Translations under genes and position numbers: made by a program
The notes under the pieces: generated by a model
Told to the model about the DNA's origin: nothing
The model's input: only the letters and a program-made list of their open reading frames with translations
Database searches by the model: none
From: Thermoproteota archaeon
Lineage (GTDB): Archaea > Korarchaeota > Korarchaeia > Korarchaeales > JAOZGB01
Direction of reading: 5' to 3'
Assembly (NCBI GenBank): GCA_027491935.1
Contig: JAOZGB010000014.1
Coordinates: 1-38,542 of the forward strand
Length of the DNA stretch: 38,542 bases
In this document: one piece after another, positions 31,199-38,542 of the stretch
How positions within the stretch are numbered: the first letter of the stretch is position 1
How the letters are laid out: each line of letters opens with the position of its first letter

Positions 31199-31522
31199 TC
31201 ATCCAAAGAAGGTTGTTACCGGGTCAAACCCGAACCTTCTTGTTAGGAGGAGCCAGAAAATCATTAGAAAGAGTATCACACCCAACAGTTGGACAAACCG
31301 TCTATTGTATATTGGTACTACACAGAACAAGGCTGAAACTATTCCGATTACCATGTAGAAGTAACGATAAATCTTCTCAGGTTCTAACATCCACTGAAGG
31401 AAGACCCACACTCCGTACTCTCCGATCGCAAGTGATACGATAAAGACTATCACAGAATATATTAAGCCATATATGAGTTCGCTAACTATAAAGCCGGTTA
31501 ACGAAACCTCTCGCCACCGCAT
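31199..31522 (-). CDS. Small integral membrane protein
   Basis: The 107 residues have about three to four hydrophobic helices (GFIVSELIYGLIYSVIVFIV, FYMVIGIVSALFCVVPIY, and LLGVILFLMIFWLLLT), with the C terminus RRFGFDPVTTFFG. There is no family match by eye. The start lies 25 bp inside the end of the UMP kinase gene, so they are cotranscribed. The end of the gene contains a stable hairpin facing the tRNA-Glu 3' end. Confidence 0.6.
   Translation of the reverse strand: MRWREVSLTGFIVSELIYGLIYSVIVFIVSLAIGEYGVWVFLQWMLEPEKIYRYFYMVIGIVSALFCVVPIYNRRFVQLLGVILFLMIFWLLLTRRFGFDPVTTFFG
31206..31241. terminator. Long hairpin at the end of the membrane-protein gene
   Basis: AAGAAGGTT (31206-31214) pairs with AACCTTCTT (31233-31241), and inside it CGGGT (31220-31224) with ACCCG (31228-31232) around CAA, with a 5-nt bulge on one side. 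It lies 13 bp after tRNA-Glu and covers the last codons of the convergent gene, so it could end both transcripts or protect tRNA-Glu from read-through. Confidence 0.35.
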
Positions 31523-32223
31523 GCTTGACCACCTTTTAACCCACTTGAAAATATTAAAGTTCCTACCTCCTTACCTTCGATAGCGTACAAAACGTTTTCA
31601 ACATTTCGACCATCAACGATCCTACAGGGTATTCCGGATCTTTTAAGAATCTTAGCGGCAACAAGGTCGAATGCTTCATAGGTACCAGGGCTAAAGTTTT
31701 GTTTACTGAGAAGCCTGATTAACTCATCAACTGAAATATTATCTATCTTAACGGCGCTCTTATCTATACGTGGATCTGTAGAGTATAGACCGTCAACATC
31801 AGTAGCCTTGATTAAAATCTCTGCGCCTATGAGTTCGCTAAGGAGGGCTGCCACTGCATCCGTAGATTGCCCGGGAGAAAACCCACCCGTAACAACGATC
31901 CTACCGGATTCTATATGATGAATCACATCGTCTAACCTACTCAGATCTATATAAACAGCCTTTGGTTGAAGTATGTAGGTTAATATTGAAGCGTTCAGTA
32001 CTGTTACCATTATACCTATTTCATCTTTAATTGTTGGGCGTACGCCAAAGGAGTCTAAGAGTTTTATGGACTCCCTAGCTAGTGAACCTCCGCCTGTTAC
32101 AATACAAAATTTGTGTCTTCCTGAAAGTTTTAATATCAAATCCCTGTACCGCCTAAACAACTCTACCCTACTAGTGTATGGTTGATCAAACAGAAACCCG
32201 CCTATAAGTAAAACAAACCTCAT
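31498..32223 (-). CDS. pyrH: Uridylate kinase, archaeal type
   Basis: The 241-residue amino-acid-kinase-fold enzyme phosphorylates UMP to UDP. It starts MRFVLLIGGFLF, has the glycine-rich VTGGGSLARESIKLL near residue 45 and the UMP-kinase signature DVDGLYSTDPR near 160. It has the archaeal UMPK arrangement rather than the bacterial one. ATG 32223 is preferred to the upstream in-frame start. Confidence 0.92.
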   Translation of the reverse strand: MRFVLLIGGFLFDQPYTSRVELFRRYRDLILKLSGRHKFCIVTGGGSLARESIKLLDSFGVRPTIKDEIGIMVTVLNASILTYILQPKAVYIDLSRLDDVIHHIESGRIVVTGGFSPGQSTDAVAALLSELIGAEILIKATDVDGLYSTDPRIDKSAVKIDNISVDELIRLLSKQNFSPGTYEAFDLVAAKILKRSGIPCRIVDGRNVENVLYAIEGKEVGTLIFSSGLKGGQACGGERFR

Positions 32224-32281
32224 TCTACACAATTACTCATTGGTTTAACTTTTAAAATGACTGTTGGCCAATAATGAATAA

Positions 32282-32357
32282 GAGCCCGTAGCTCAGCCAG
32301 GATTAGAGCGACGGCCTGCGGAGCCGTAGGTCGCGGGTTCGAGTCCCGCCGGGCTCG
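32282..32357 (+). tRNA. tRNA-Arg(GCG)
   Basis: Acceptor GAGCCCG/CGGGCTC, discriminator G. The anticodon stem ACGGC/GCCGT holds the loop CTGCGGA, anticodon GCG. No intron. It is antisense to the 3' end of the riboflavin kinase gene. Confidence 0.95.
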
Positions 32358-33030
32358 TACTAACCAAATATATTTTAACTAAGCTTCCATTTTTCAAGTT
32401 AAGCTTGTCTCTAAGTTTAAATTTAGATATTATCTCAATTACCGTGTCATCATGATGGCTTCTCTCAGGAAAGATAAGGTGCCCCTTAACTCTCCTATCA
32501 ATAAGAACCGGATAACACTTAACTCCGCCAAAAATTCTCCCATGAGCTTTAAAACTTTCAACGTATAAAGGCTCCTCTAAAGATAGAAATAACCTTAACC
32601 TACTGTAATCTTCAGATGAATTAAGTTTCAAATTAAGAGTTCCAGGATAGGGGTAATATCCAATCAATTCCTTCAGCCTATCCCGGTACTCTGGAATACT
32701 AAGATAGTACCTACCATCTCCGATGCCCTCCACTACAACTCCGCTGACCACCATGCTGTACTTTAGCCCCTCAAATCTAGATCTAAGAATCAAATATAAA
32801 CCTCTTACAGTAGACAAACCATCATCGCTTAGTGTAATTATAAGATTTCTTCCGTATCTCTTAGCATCAATGTAGCCTAGATTTGAAAGCTCTGAAATCC
32901 AGCGGGAAACAGTTTGTTTGGGAGATTTTAATACTGTAGATAGCTCTGACAATGTGGTACTCTTACCATTTGAGGAAAGGAAAATCTTGAGTAGAACATA
33001 GAGATGCCTAGGCTTTAATCCTTCTATCAT
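32293..33030 (-). CDS. ribK: CTP-dependent riboflavin kinase with N-terminal winged helix
   Basis: The 245 residues have two domains. A winged helix (about 1-90) includes LSELSTVLKSPKQTVSRWISELS. The archaeal riboflavin kinase domain (about 95-225) includes GVVVEGIGDGRYYLS, YYPYPGTLNLKL, and VLIDRRVKGHLIFPERSHHDDTVIEII-like active site segments. It uses CTP, not ATP, to make FMN and may autoregulate through the winged helix. The domain ends at KIYLV; the last ~22 residues and the stop lie in the antisense of tRNA-Arg(GCG). ATG 33030 starts the winged helix. Confidence 0.88.
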   Translation of the reverse strand: MIEGLKPRHLYVLLKIFLSSNGKSTTLSELSTVLKSPKQTVSRWISELSNLGYIDAKRYGRNLIITLSDDGLSTVRGLYLILRSRFEGLKYSMVVSGVVVEGIGDGRYYLSIPEYRDRLKELIGYYPYPGTLNLKLNSSEDYSRLRLFLSLEEPLYVESFKAHGRIFGGVKCYPVLIDRRVKGHLIFPERSHHDDTVIEIISKFKLRDKLNLKNGSLVKIYLVSTSPAGLEPATYGSAGRRSNPG

Positions 33031-33052
33031 CCTATTTTTAATGTAGAACCCG

Positions 33053-33772
33053 ATGGTAATAAAGATGCGCTTCTTACATAACCATTGGGCTAGGTATAGT
33101 CTCCACATGAAGCAAATCTATCTCTCAAAAAAGATACGGTTGGAGGATGTGAAGACAGATATAAAATATATAGCAGGCTTAGATGCGTCTTACTTTAGAG
33201 ATATCGGAGCTTCCTGTGCTGTTTTATTTAACTTCAAATATCTTAAGCCTATTGAAGTTGCATATGCGACTGCAAGGGTTAAGAGATATATTCCAGGATA
33301 TTTCAGTCTGAGAGAGTATGGACTGTTATTAGAAGCATTTAAAGGACTCTTCACCAAACCTGATCTAATAATAGTTAATGCTTGCGGCATCAATCATCCA
33401 AGAAAGTGCGGTCTAGCATCGCAGATTGGGATTAGCACTAACACACCTGCTATCGGAGTAACAAAGAGCAGTCTTGCAGGAACAGTTGACAAGCTCCATG
33501 TAATAAGACGTGGGGAACTGAAGATCTATACCATCAAGTTGAAGAAAGCGATAGTAGGTTTTATGATAACTAGAGGAAATGAAAGGATAATAGTCTCGCC
33601 GGGCCACCTAGTAACATTGGACACAGCTCTAAAAATAACGCTAGAGCTTATTGACAAAAGATTAACTCCAAAGCCGTTATCGCTAGCCCACAAATTATCG
33701 AAAATAAGGTTAGAAGAGGATTTGCGAAATCTTGGCATATGCGAACAGGGAAATTGTAATAAGACAAATTAG
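33053..33772 (+). CDS. nfi: Endonuclease V family protein with altered catalytic motif
   Basis: The 239-residue protein has IAGLDASYFRD (first catalytic Asp), YIPGYFSLREY (Glu) and SPGHLVTLDTALKIT, all typical of EndoV, which nicks inosine-containing DNA or RNA. The third motif, normally VDGxGxxHPR, reads VNACGINHPR, so the metal-binding Asp is Asn. Activity may be reduced or lost. The start is ATG 33053 or 33065, 22 bp from the divergent ribK. The end overlaps ecfT on the other strand by 63 bp. Confidence 0.88.
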   Translation: MVIKMRFLHNHWARYSLHMKQIYLSKKIRLEDVKTDIKYIAGLDASYFRDIGASCAVLFNFKYLKPIEVAYATARVKRYIPGYFSLREYGLLLEAFKGLFTKPDLIIVNACGINHPRKCGLASQIGISTNTPAIGVTKSSLAGTVDKLHVIRRGELKIYTIKLKKAIVGFMITRGNERIIVSPGHLVTLDTALKITLELIDKRLTPKPLSLAHKLSKIRLEEDLRNLGICEQGNCNKTN

Positions 33773-34453
33773 AATGAACACTAGATCCAAAATTCCAATT
33801 TTAAACTGATACATAGAGGTTCGTTTGACTCCAGATCCGAATGCTCTGCTTTCAATAGCCTCTGCCAACTGCTGGCTTCTCTTAATCGAGTGCACAACGA
33901 GAGGTACCAAAATAGGCAGATATTTCCTAATCCTTTCTAAAAACGATCCCTTATCAAGTTCTAAACCTCGAGACCTTTGAGCATCCATAATTTGCCTTAT
34001 ATCATCGATGACAACAGGTATAAATCTGATCGATGTTGTGAAAACAAAGATTAACTCATATGGCATCCGAAGGAAAGTCATCAGATCAGATAATTCCGAT
34101 GGCAATACTGTAAGAAAGAATATTGAGAAGAACCCTGTTAAATTTATTAGCCTTAAGCCCATTGAAACGGAAAAGTATAAATCACGTGTGAAAATATAGT
34201 CCATACCTACAATTAATGCAAAGAGCAGGATGTTTCCCCTAAATAAACGATAGAGTTCCACCCATAGCCTACTTGAAGAAAAAAGTGAAATCATAACCAG
34301 AAATAGCAAAATCTGAGAGAGAACACCAGAGAAAATTATTGACAATGTGGAAAAGCCTATTAACATGGGAAGCTTTGATATTACATTTAACCTATGGAGA
34401 AATGTGTTTTTCTTCCTAAATTTAAAAGCCTCTAGATAATACAAATTTTTCAC
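33710..34453 (-). CDS. ecfT: ECF transporter transmembrane protein EcfT
   Basis: The 247-residue membrane subunit has about six hydrophobic helices and the two coupling motifs that dock on the ATPases: AQRSRGLELDKG near residue 160 and AIESRAFGSG near 210. It forms the energy-coupling module with the two EcfA proteins encoded upstream. No substrate-binding S component is encoded in this window. Its start overlaps the downstream-reading EcfA2 gene by 32 bp. Confidence 0.9.
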   Translation of the reverse strand: MKNLYYLEAFKFRKKNTFLHRLNVISKLPMLIGFSTLSIIFSGVLSQILLFLVMISLFSSSRLWVELYRLFRGNILLFALIVGMDYIFTRDLYFSVSMGLRLINLTGFFSIFFLTVLPSELSDLMTFLRMPYELIFVFTTSIRFIPVVIDDIRQIMDAQRSRGLELDKGSFLERIRKYLPILVPLVVHSIKRSQQLAEAIESRAFGSGVKRTSMYQFKIGILDLVFILICLITISLFAYAKISQILF

Positions 34454-35258
34454 CTATCCTCTTCCGGATCTCTCGTGCGAGTTCTGTCACTGAGGGAGTG
34501 CTACTTTTTAATGGCAATTTAAGGCTATCACAAAGAGTGAGAAGAATAGGTCTAACGAGGTTGCACTTCTTTAACAGTTCAGTATCATTTAGAATCTCCC
34601 ATGGCGGCCCTTGAGCTACTATCCTTCCATGAGACATAAGTATTATCACATCGGGTTTTAAGTCATAGACCCATTCAATATCGTGAGTTGCGATGATTAC
34701 GCTCTTGCCCATCCCCTTAAACCTCCAGATTAATGCCTTAAGATTCTCCTTGCTAAACCGATCCTGACCTACAGTAGGCTCATCTAAAGCCAAATACTTA
34801 GGTTCCATAGAAAGAATAGAGGCAAGCGCTAACCTCCTCATCTCACCCCCACTTAGGCTCCATGGAACCCTCTCCTCGAAACCCGTCAGTCCAACAACTC
34901 TTAGCGCGTTTTCAACACGACTCTTAACCATGACGGAGTCTAGACCGAGATTCTCAGGGCCAAAAGCTACCTCTTTAAAAACCGTTTCGCAGAAAAACTG
35001 CAGCTCAGGATTCTGAAATACAAGACCTATCTTTCGACAAAGTTCTGCAACTGTAGCCTCCCTAGTATCAACCCCGTCTACTAGAACTCTTCCGGATTTT
35101 GGCTTCAATATCCCATTTAGATGCTTAAGTAAGGTAGACTTGCCAGCACCGTTTTCACCCATCAGTACATAAATATTGCCGTTTTTAAAAGAGACGGAAA
35201 CATCTACCAGAGCGCTATGGCCGTTATAATCGTAGTAAACGGATTCCACCTCAATCAT
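34422..35258 (-). CDS. ECF transporter ATPase EcfA (second)
   Basis: The 278-residue ABC ATPase has Walker A GENGAGKSTLLKHL, Q-loop FQNPELQFF, signature LSGGEMRRLA, Walker B YLALDEPTVGQD and H-loop IATHDIEWV with a normal histidine. It pairs with the EcfA encoded at 35251 to power an EcfT-based vitamin or cofactor importer. The two genes overlap by 8 bp. Confidence 0.93.
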   Translation of the reverse strand: MIEVESVYYDYNGHSALVDVSVSFKNGNIYVLMGENGAGKSTLLKHLNGILKPKSGRVLVDGVDTREATVAELCRKIGLVFQNPELQFFCETVFKEVAFGPENLGLDSVMVKSRVENALRVVGLTGFEERVPWSLSGGEMRRLALASILSMEPKYLALDEPTVGQDRFSKENLKALIWRFKGMGKSVIIATHDIEWVYDLKPDVIILMSHGRIVAQGPPWEILNDTELLKKCNLVRPILLTLCDSLKLPLKSSTPSVTELAREIRKRIGEKFVLSRGF

Positions 35259-36087
35259 TTAGACCTAGCACCTCCAAGAATTCCTCAACGGTTAGTGCGG
35301 GCCTATCTATATCGACCCCAACTCTCCGCAACTCGTGGTATAATTCTACAAGTTTAGGGATGGCTGAGCCACTGTTATAGACCTTATCCATACTATAAAC
35401 TTTCCAAGGACTATCATAAGCTATTATTTCACCTTCCTCCAAGACAAGGACCCTGTTAACGATCGGAGCTATAAGATCTACTCTCTGCTCCACTATCACA
35501 ACGGTTAAGCCAAGCTTAAATGAGAGTTCATCTATCATGTTTATGAGTCTGATTGAATTAACAGGGTCAAGCTCAGCAGTCGGCTCGTCTAAGACTAAGA
35601 TTTTTGGCTTCATTGCCATTATAGCCGCGAGTACAACAAGCTGTTTTTCTCCACCGGAAAGTTCATGTATAAGACGTTCCCTAAGCCTTTCAATATTAAG
35701 TAGTCTCATAACCCAGTCTATTCGCCGTAGAATTTCTTCCCTCTTTATACCAAGATTCTCTAAGCCAAATGAAATTTCCCTCTCCACACTTAGAGCAACG
35801 AGCTGGTTTTCAGGATTTTGAAAAACAAGCCCGACATCTCTTGATAATCTAGCAACCCTAACATTTCTAGTGTCTAAACCACTTATCTCTACCACACCTT
35901 CGAACTCACCTTCGTAAAAATGGGGTATCAAGCCATTAATCATCCTACAGATAGTTGACTTTCCACTACCACTAGGACCCGAGATTAGAATCTTCTCCCC
36001 CGGCTCTATTCTAAACGATAAAGCTTTAACGGCCCATTTCTTGCTATTAGCATATCTAAAGCTAGCATCTTTGAATACGATGCTCAT
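35251..36087 (-). CDS. ECF transporter ATPase EcfA (first), H-loop glutamine
   Basis: The 278-residue ABC ATPase has Walker A GPSGSGKSTICRMI, Q-loop FQNPENQLV, signature LSGGEKQLVV and Walker B ILVLDEPTAELD. At the H-loop position, where related EcfA proteins have VEHR, this protein reads VIVEQRVDL, so the switch histidine is a glutamine. The heterodimer with the second EcfA could therefore be asymmetric. First gene of the ecf operon; the start is ATG 36087, 75 bp from the divergent S3Ae gene. Confidence 0.9.
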   Translation of the reverse strand: MSIVFKDASFRYANSKKWAVKALSFRIEPGEKILISGPSGSGKSTICRMINGLIPHFYEGEFEGVVEISGLDTRNVRVARLSRDVGLVFQNPENQLVALSVEREISFGLENLGIKREEILRRIDWVMRLLNIERLRERLIHELSGGEKQLVVLAAIMAMKPKILVLDEPTAELDPVNSIRLINMIDELSFKLGLTVVIVEQRVDLIAPIVNRVLVLEEGEIIAYDSPWKVYSMDKVYNSGSAIPKLVELYHELRRVGVDIDRPALTVEEFLEVLGLND

Positions 36088-36162
36088 CCCATCTTAACCT
36101 TTGATGTAAAAGTTAAAGAAATTTAAAAGCCCTTAGAGGGCTAAAGTGTAACGGGGTCAAAG

Positions 36163-36795
36163 TTGCCGAGACGAGTGAAAAAAGTTCCTAAGAAGATATA
36201 TGAGGTCATAGCGACAAACATCTTCAAGAATAGGGTTTTGGGAGAGACGTGGGCGAGTAAACCTGAGACACTTTTAGGTAGAAAGATAGAAATTTCCGTG
36301 GCTGACGCAACCGGGGATTTTACACATGAAAACTATAAAATGTGGTTTAAAATTCTATCCTACGATGAAAACAAAGCGTATGCCACCTTTGTCAAGGAAG
36401 CGCTTAGGGCGGACTATGTTAGAAGCATTATTCGCAGGAGGACAAGCCGAGTGGACGTATTCACCAGGGGTGAAACGTCTGATGGTCACCTAATACACTA
36501 CTTTAACCTTATCGTCACAGAGAGGAGGGTGAGAAAAAGCAAGGAGCAGGGAATCAGACGAATAGCTAACCAAATCATGGCTGACTTAATACCAAAGCTC
36601 ACGATAGATGAGCTTGTGATATCGGCGATTTTCTCTGAACCACATGATATAAGAGGAGCGATAATAAAGGAGGCTGGGAAGATAGCTAGGATACAGCTAG
36701 TTGAACCCCTAAAGATAGAGGTTATAAAGCTTCCAGCGAAAATAGCAGAGGGTGGAGGAAAGATAGTTGAAAGCATTGCTGTTAGCAGCGGGTAA
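36163..36795 (+). CDS. rps3ae: Small ribosomal subunit protein S3Ae (eS1)
   Basis: The 210-residue protein matches archaeal S3Ae throughout (LLGRKIEISVADATGDFTH, then MWFKILSYDENKAYATFVK and RRIANQIMADLIPKLTIDELV). The start is TTG giving MPRRVKK. The end overlaps the next gene by 29 bp. Confidence 0.94.
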   Translation: MPRRVKKVPKKIYEVIATNIFKNRVLGETWASKPETLLGRKIEISVADATGDFTHENYKMWFKILSYDENKAYATFVKEALRADYVRSIIRRRTSRVDVFTRGETSDGHLIHYFNLIVTERRVRKSKEQGIRRIANQIMADLIPKLTIDELVISAIFSEPHDIRGAIIKEAGKIARIQLVEPLKIEVIKLPAKIAEGGGKIVESIAVSSG

Positions 36796-37753
36796 AGGTA
36801 AAAGGCTTAGGCCAATAACCCATACTATTCCCAAATATTTAATCCCTCTTGGACCCACTACGCTTTTAGACCGACACATAGAGAACATATTGAAGCTGGG
36901 AATAGGTGAAGTAGGAATCGTAGTTCACCATCTTTCAGAGTTAGTGGTTAAACACATTAGACAAAAGTGGAGACAAATAAATTTTCGATTCCTAACTCAG
37001 GATTCCCCTTCGGGTACGGGCGATGCGGTGAGTGCAGGGAAAGAATTCATAGGAGATTCTGATTTTCTACTGATTTACGCAGATAACCTATTTTCTGAAA
37101 AAGCCTATGAAAAAATCATTACACATTACTCGAGGGAGGGAAAACCAATTATTGGGACAACCGAAGTTTCTGACCCTTGGAATTATGGGGTATGCCTGAC
37201 CGAGAAGAATAATTTAGTTAGTATAATAGAGAAACCGCCAAGCGAAAGGTATGGTAATAGAGTACTTACAGGAATATTTGTTTTCAATAAATTCATCTGG
37301 GACTATCTCAAAATGGTCAGGCTATCCCCTAGGGGGGAGTATGAGCTAACGGATGCTATAAATATTATGAGTAAGGAGCACAGGATCTTGTGCGTCGATG
37401 TCGGCCGCCCATGGATTGATGTTGGAAGACCAAACTCGCTACTTAAAGCCAACCGGATTATTTTAGAAGAGTTGGGAATAAAAGTCTACATCGCTAAATC
37501 TGCTAAACTTGCTACAGACGGGGTATGCAATGCAACTATATGTGAAAATGTTGAGGTTGGCGAGGATAGTACCATAGAAAACTCTATTATTATGGATTCA
37601 ACTAAGATCGGGAAAAAAGTATATATTAAGCATGCTATAATTGGTTGCAGATGCCTTTTAAGAGATAATAGTATGTTGATTGGCAGGATCGACGACCCAA
37701 TAGTTATCGGAGCTGATACGAAGCTTCCTGCTAATACAAGGATAGTTGCTTAA
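36767..37753 (+). CDS. Sugar-1-phosphate nucleotidyltransferase with beta-helix tail
   Basis: The 328-residue enzyme has the classic nucleotidyltransferase loop LLLAAGKGKRLRPITHTIPKYLIPLG at the start, the acidic YADNLF near residue 105, and a shorter left-handed beta-helix tail (about 250-320). It resembles archaeal UDP-glucose/GlmU-like enzymes that make NDP-sugars for glycan or lipid assembly. The TTG start, GGAGG about 9 nt upstream, lies inside the end of rps3ae. Confidence 0.88.
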   Translation: MKALLLAAGKGKRLRPITHTIPKYLIPLGPTTLLDRHIENILKLGIGEVGIVVHHLSELVVKHIRQKWRQINFRFLTQDSPSGTGDAVSAGKEFIGDSDFLLIYADNLFSEKAYEKIITHYSREGKPIIGTTEVSDPWNYGVCLTEKNNLVSIIEKPPSERYGNRVLTGIFVFNKFIWDYLKMVRLSPRGEYELTDAINIMSKEHRILCVDVGRPWIDVGRPNSLLKANRIILEELGIKVYIAKSAKLATDGVCNATICENVEVGEDSTIENSIIMDSTKIGKKVYIKHAIIGCRCLLRDNSMLIGRIDDPIVIGADTKLPANTRIVA

Positions 37754-38542
37754 GCTGCAGAAACCACTTTTACTATTTGTAAGTGCTTTAGAGGCTCATC
37801 CAGCCCTATTCTCATCTTAGTCTCTGCGTCTATACCGTATAGGGCCTTTTTACCGAGTTCTGTGTGAATCTTCATAGCTAAGTCCTTAACGGTAGAGTCT
37901 TTTTCCAGAAGAAAGACGTCAGGAAGTATGTTTCCCTCCTTGTCGGAATATTTAGTCTCATTCTCAACAGGAAAAACCGCTTTAAGATTAAGAATGTTAA
38001 AGGCTGCTGTTTCGAGACATTTCTGAACGCCGGTGCTTCCAAATATGGAGAGAAACTCCTTAACAATGGATAGAGCATTTTTCTGGGCGGTTGTAAGCTT
38101 GCTATTTTCTACGATTTTAAATGTTGAATCCCCCGGATAGTACTCTATAAGACCTGAAGCCGACGCTTTTCTTAAGATAAGCTCTGCTTCGGCTGAAACA
38201 GGTATTACTGGAAGGGGTTTAAGCTTCTCTACCAGTAGTTTGTAGTTTTTCCTTGCTTGGGGGATATCCATCTTATTAGCGGCGATTATTACGGGCTTCG
38301 ACGCCGACAACAAGGTTTTCGAAAACATTAACAGCTCTTTGATATCGGGTTTAGAGCTTAGGGACAACGACACCTCGGATAGAGCCTTAAGTATCTGCTG
38401 TTTACGAATCTTCATCCCAGCTAATATTTGATAAATAACATCTTCCACTTTTAAGCGGCGTACTCTTGCCCGGCCAGCTACCTTATCCCAGTGCCTATCA
38501 AGTATGGAGGCAAGCCATTGTGTAAACTCCTCAATAACTATT
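37750..38542 (-). CDS. YchF/Ygr210-like GTPase with TGS domain (5' end beyond window)
   Basis: The last 263 residues are visible; the frame is open to the right edge, and the GTG at 38448 is internal. Visible parts are the helical insertion (EEFTQWLASILDRHW), the nucleotide-specificity strand IAANKMDIP (G4 NKxD, near 38260), and a C-terminal TGS domain (ending HLQIVKVVSAA). Archaeal YchF-like proteins associate with ribosomes or tRNA. It is convergent with the nucleotidyltransferase gene, overlapping by 4 bp. Confidence 0.9.
   Translation of the reverse strand, partial: IVIEEFTQWLASILDRHWDKVAGRARVRRLKVEDVIYQILAGMKIRKQQILKALSEVSLSLSSKPDIKELLMFSKTLLSASKPVIIAANKMDIPQARKNYKLLVEKLKPLPVIPVSAEAELILRKASASGLIEYYPGDSTFKIVENSKLTTAQKNALSIVKEFLSIFGSTGVQKCLETAAFNILNLKAVFPVENETKYSDKEGNILPDVFLLEKDSTVKDLAMKIHTELGKKALYGIDAETKMRIGLDEPLKHLQIVKVVSAA

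Noticed and set aside
31105-31443. Rightward 112-codon open frame over tRNA-Glu
   Set aside because: It begins in the tRNA and runs antisense to the membrane-protein gene, with tRNA-like translation and no family resemblance.

Overview
The window is a gene-dense, AT-rich stretch of an archaeal chromosome. Evidence for Archaea includes a DnaG-type primase, a histone, aRF1, Spt4/Rpo7, GINS-associated (RecJ-like) nuclease, two KEOPS subunits, CTP-dependent riboflavin kinase, eukaryote-like ribosomal proteins (S3Ae, S15, S24e, S27ae, L40e), prefoldin beta, an Sm-like protein with a C-terminal domain, and tRNA genes carrying bulge-helix-bulge (BHB) introns at canonical and non-canonical positions. 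The many non-canonical tRNA introns together with a histone suggest a thermophilic lineage of the TACK group (for example Bathyarchaeia-like or Nezhaarchaeota-like). I cannot fix the phylum from the sequence alone. Start codons are often TTG or GTG behind GGTGA-like ribosome binding sites, and two genes appear to start with CTG.

Layout. 1-6720: dnaG (cut by the window edge), a highly structured 107-nt element in front of dnaG, a prenyl diphosphate synthase, pheS-pheT, a DRG-like protein whose GTPase motifs are all degenerate, and a histone. 6800-7300: a cluster of four tRNAs (Met, Pro, two Thr). 7333-12000: a membrane-anchored gingipain/caspase-like protein, Cgi121, and the conserved archaeal PIN-rpo7-spt4-rps24e-rps27ae operon between tRNAs. 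12000-17900: aRF1, a GlmU-like protein, a three-gene MinD-type ATPase operon, L40e, a NusA-like KH protein, and an EF-1beta operon with a small zinc-ribbon gene. 17900-21900: winged-helix protein, glycosyltransferase, Pth2, TruD, and a membrane protein joining cell-wall-binding-type repeats to a cytoplasmic winged helix. 21900-26130: pcm-bud32-rdgB-rps15-gan operon, then prefoldin. 26150-31100: small proteins, PRC-barrel, SmAP3, a divergent TFB, a coiled-coil microprotein, a membrane HerA-type ATPase and AK6. 31100-38542: UMP kinase, riboflavin kinase, endonuclease V, an ECF transporter core, S3Ae, a sugar nucleotidyltransferase and a YchF-like GTPase (cut by the edge).

Most striking observation: the pcm gene (protein-L-isoaspartate methyltransferase) is interrupted by 29 nt that form an almost ideal BHB motif with a 9-bp intron hairpin. 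Removing it restores the reading frame and the conserved SAPHM sequence, so this looks like a protein-coding-gene intron spliced by the tRNA splicing endonuclease. It matches the BHB geometry visible in the tRNA introns of the same window, six of whose eleven tRNAs carry introns, five of them only 12-13 nt long. Other loci worth attention are the MinD triad, the TFB/coiled-coil/HerA operon, the two membrane-anchored sensors or proteases, and the dead DRG paralogue.

There is no gene-free stretch longer than about 155 bases. I see no CRISPR array, insertion sequence, rRNA or replication origin.
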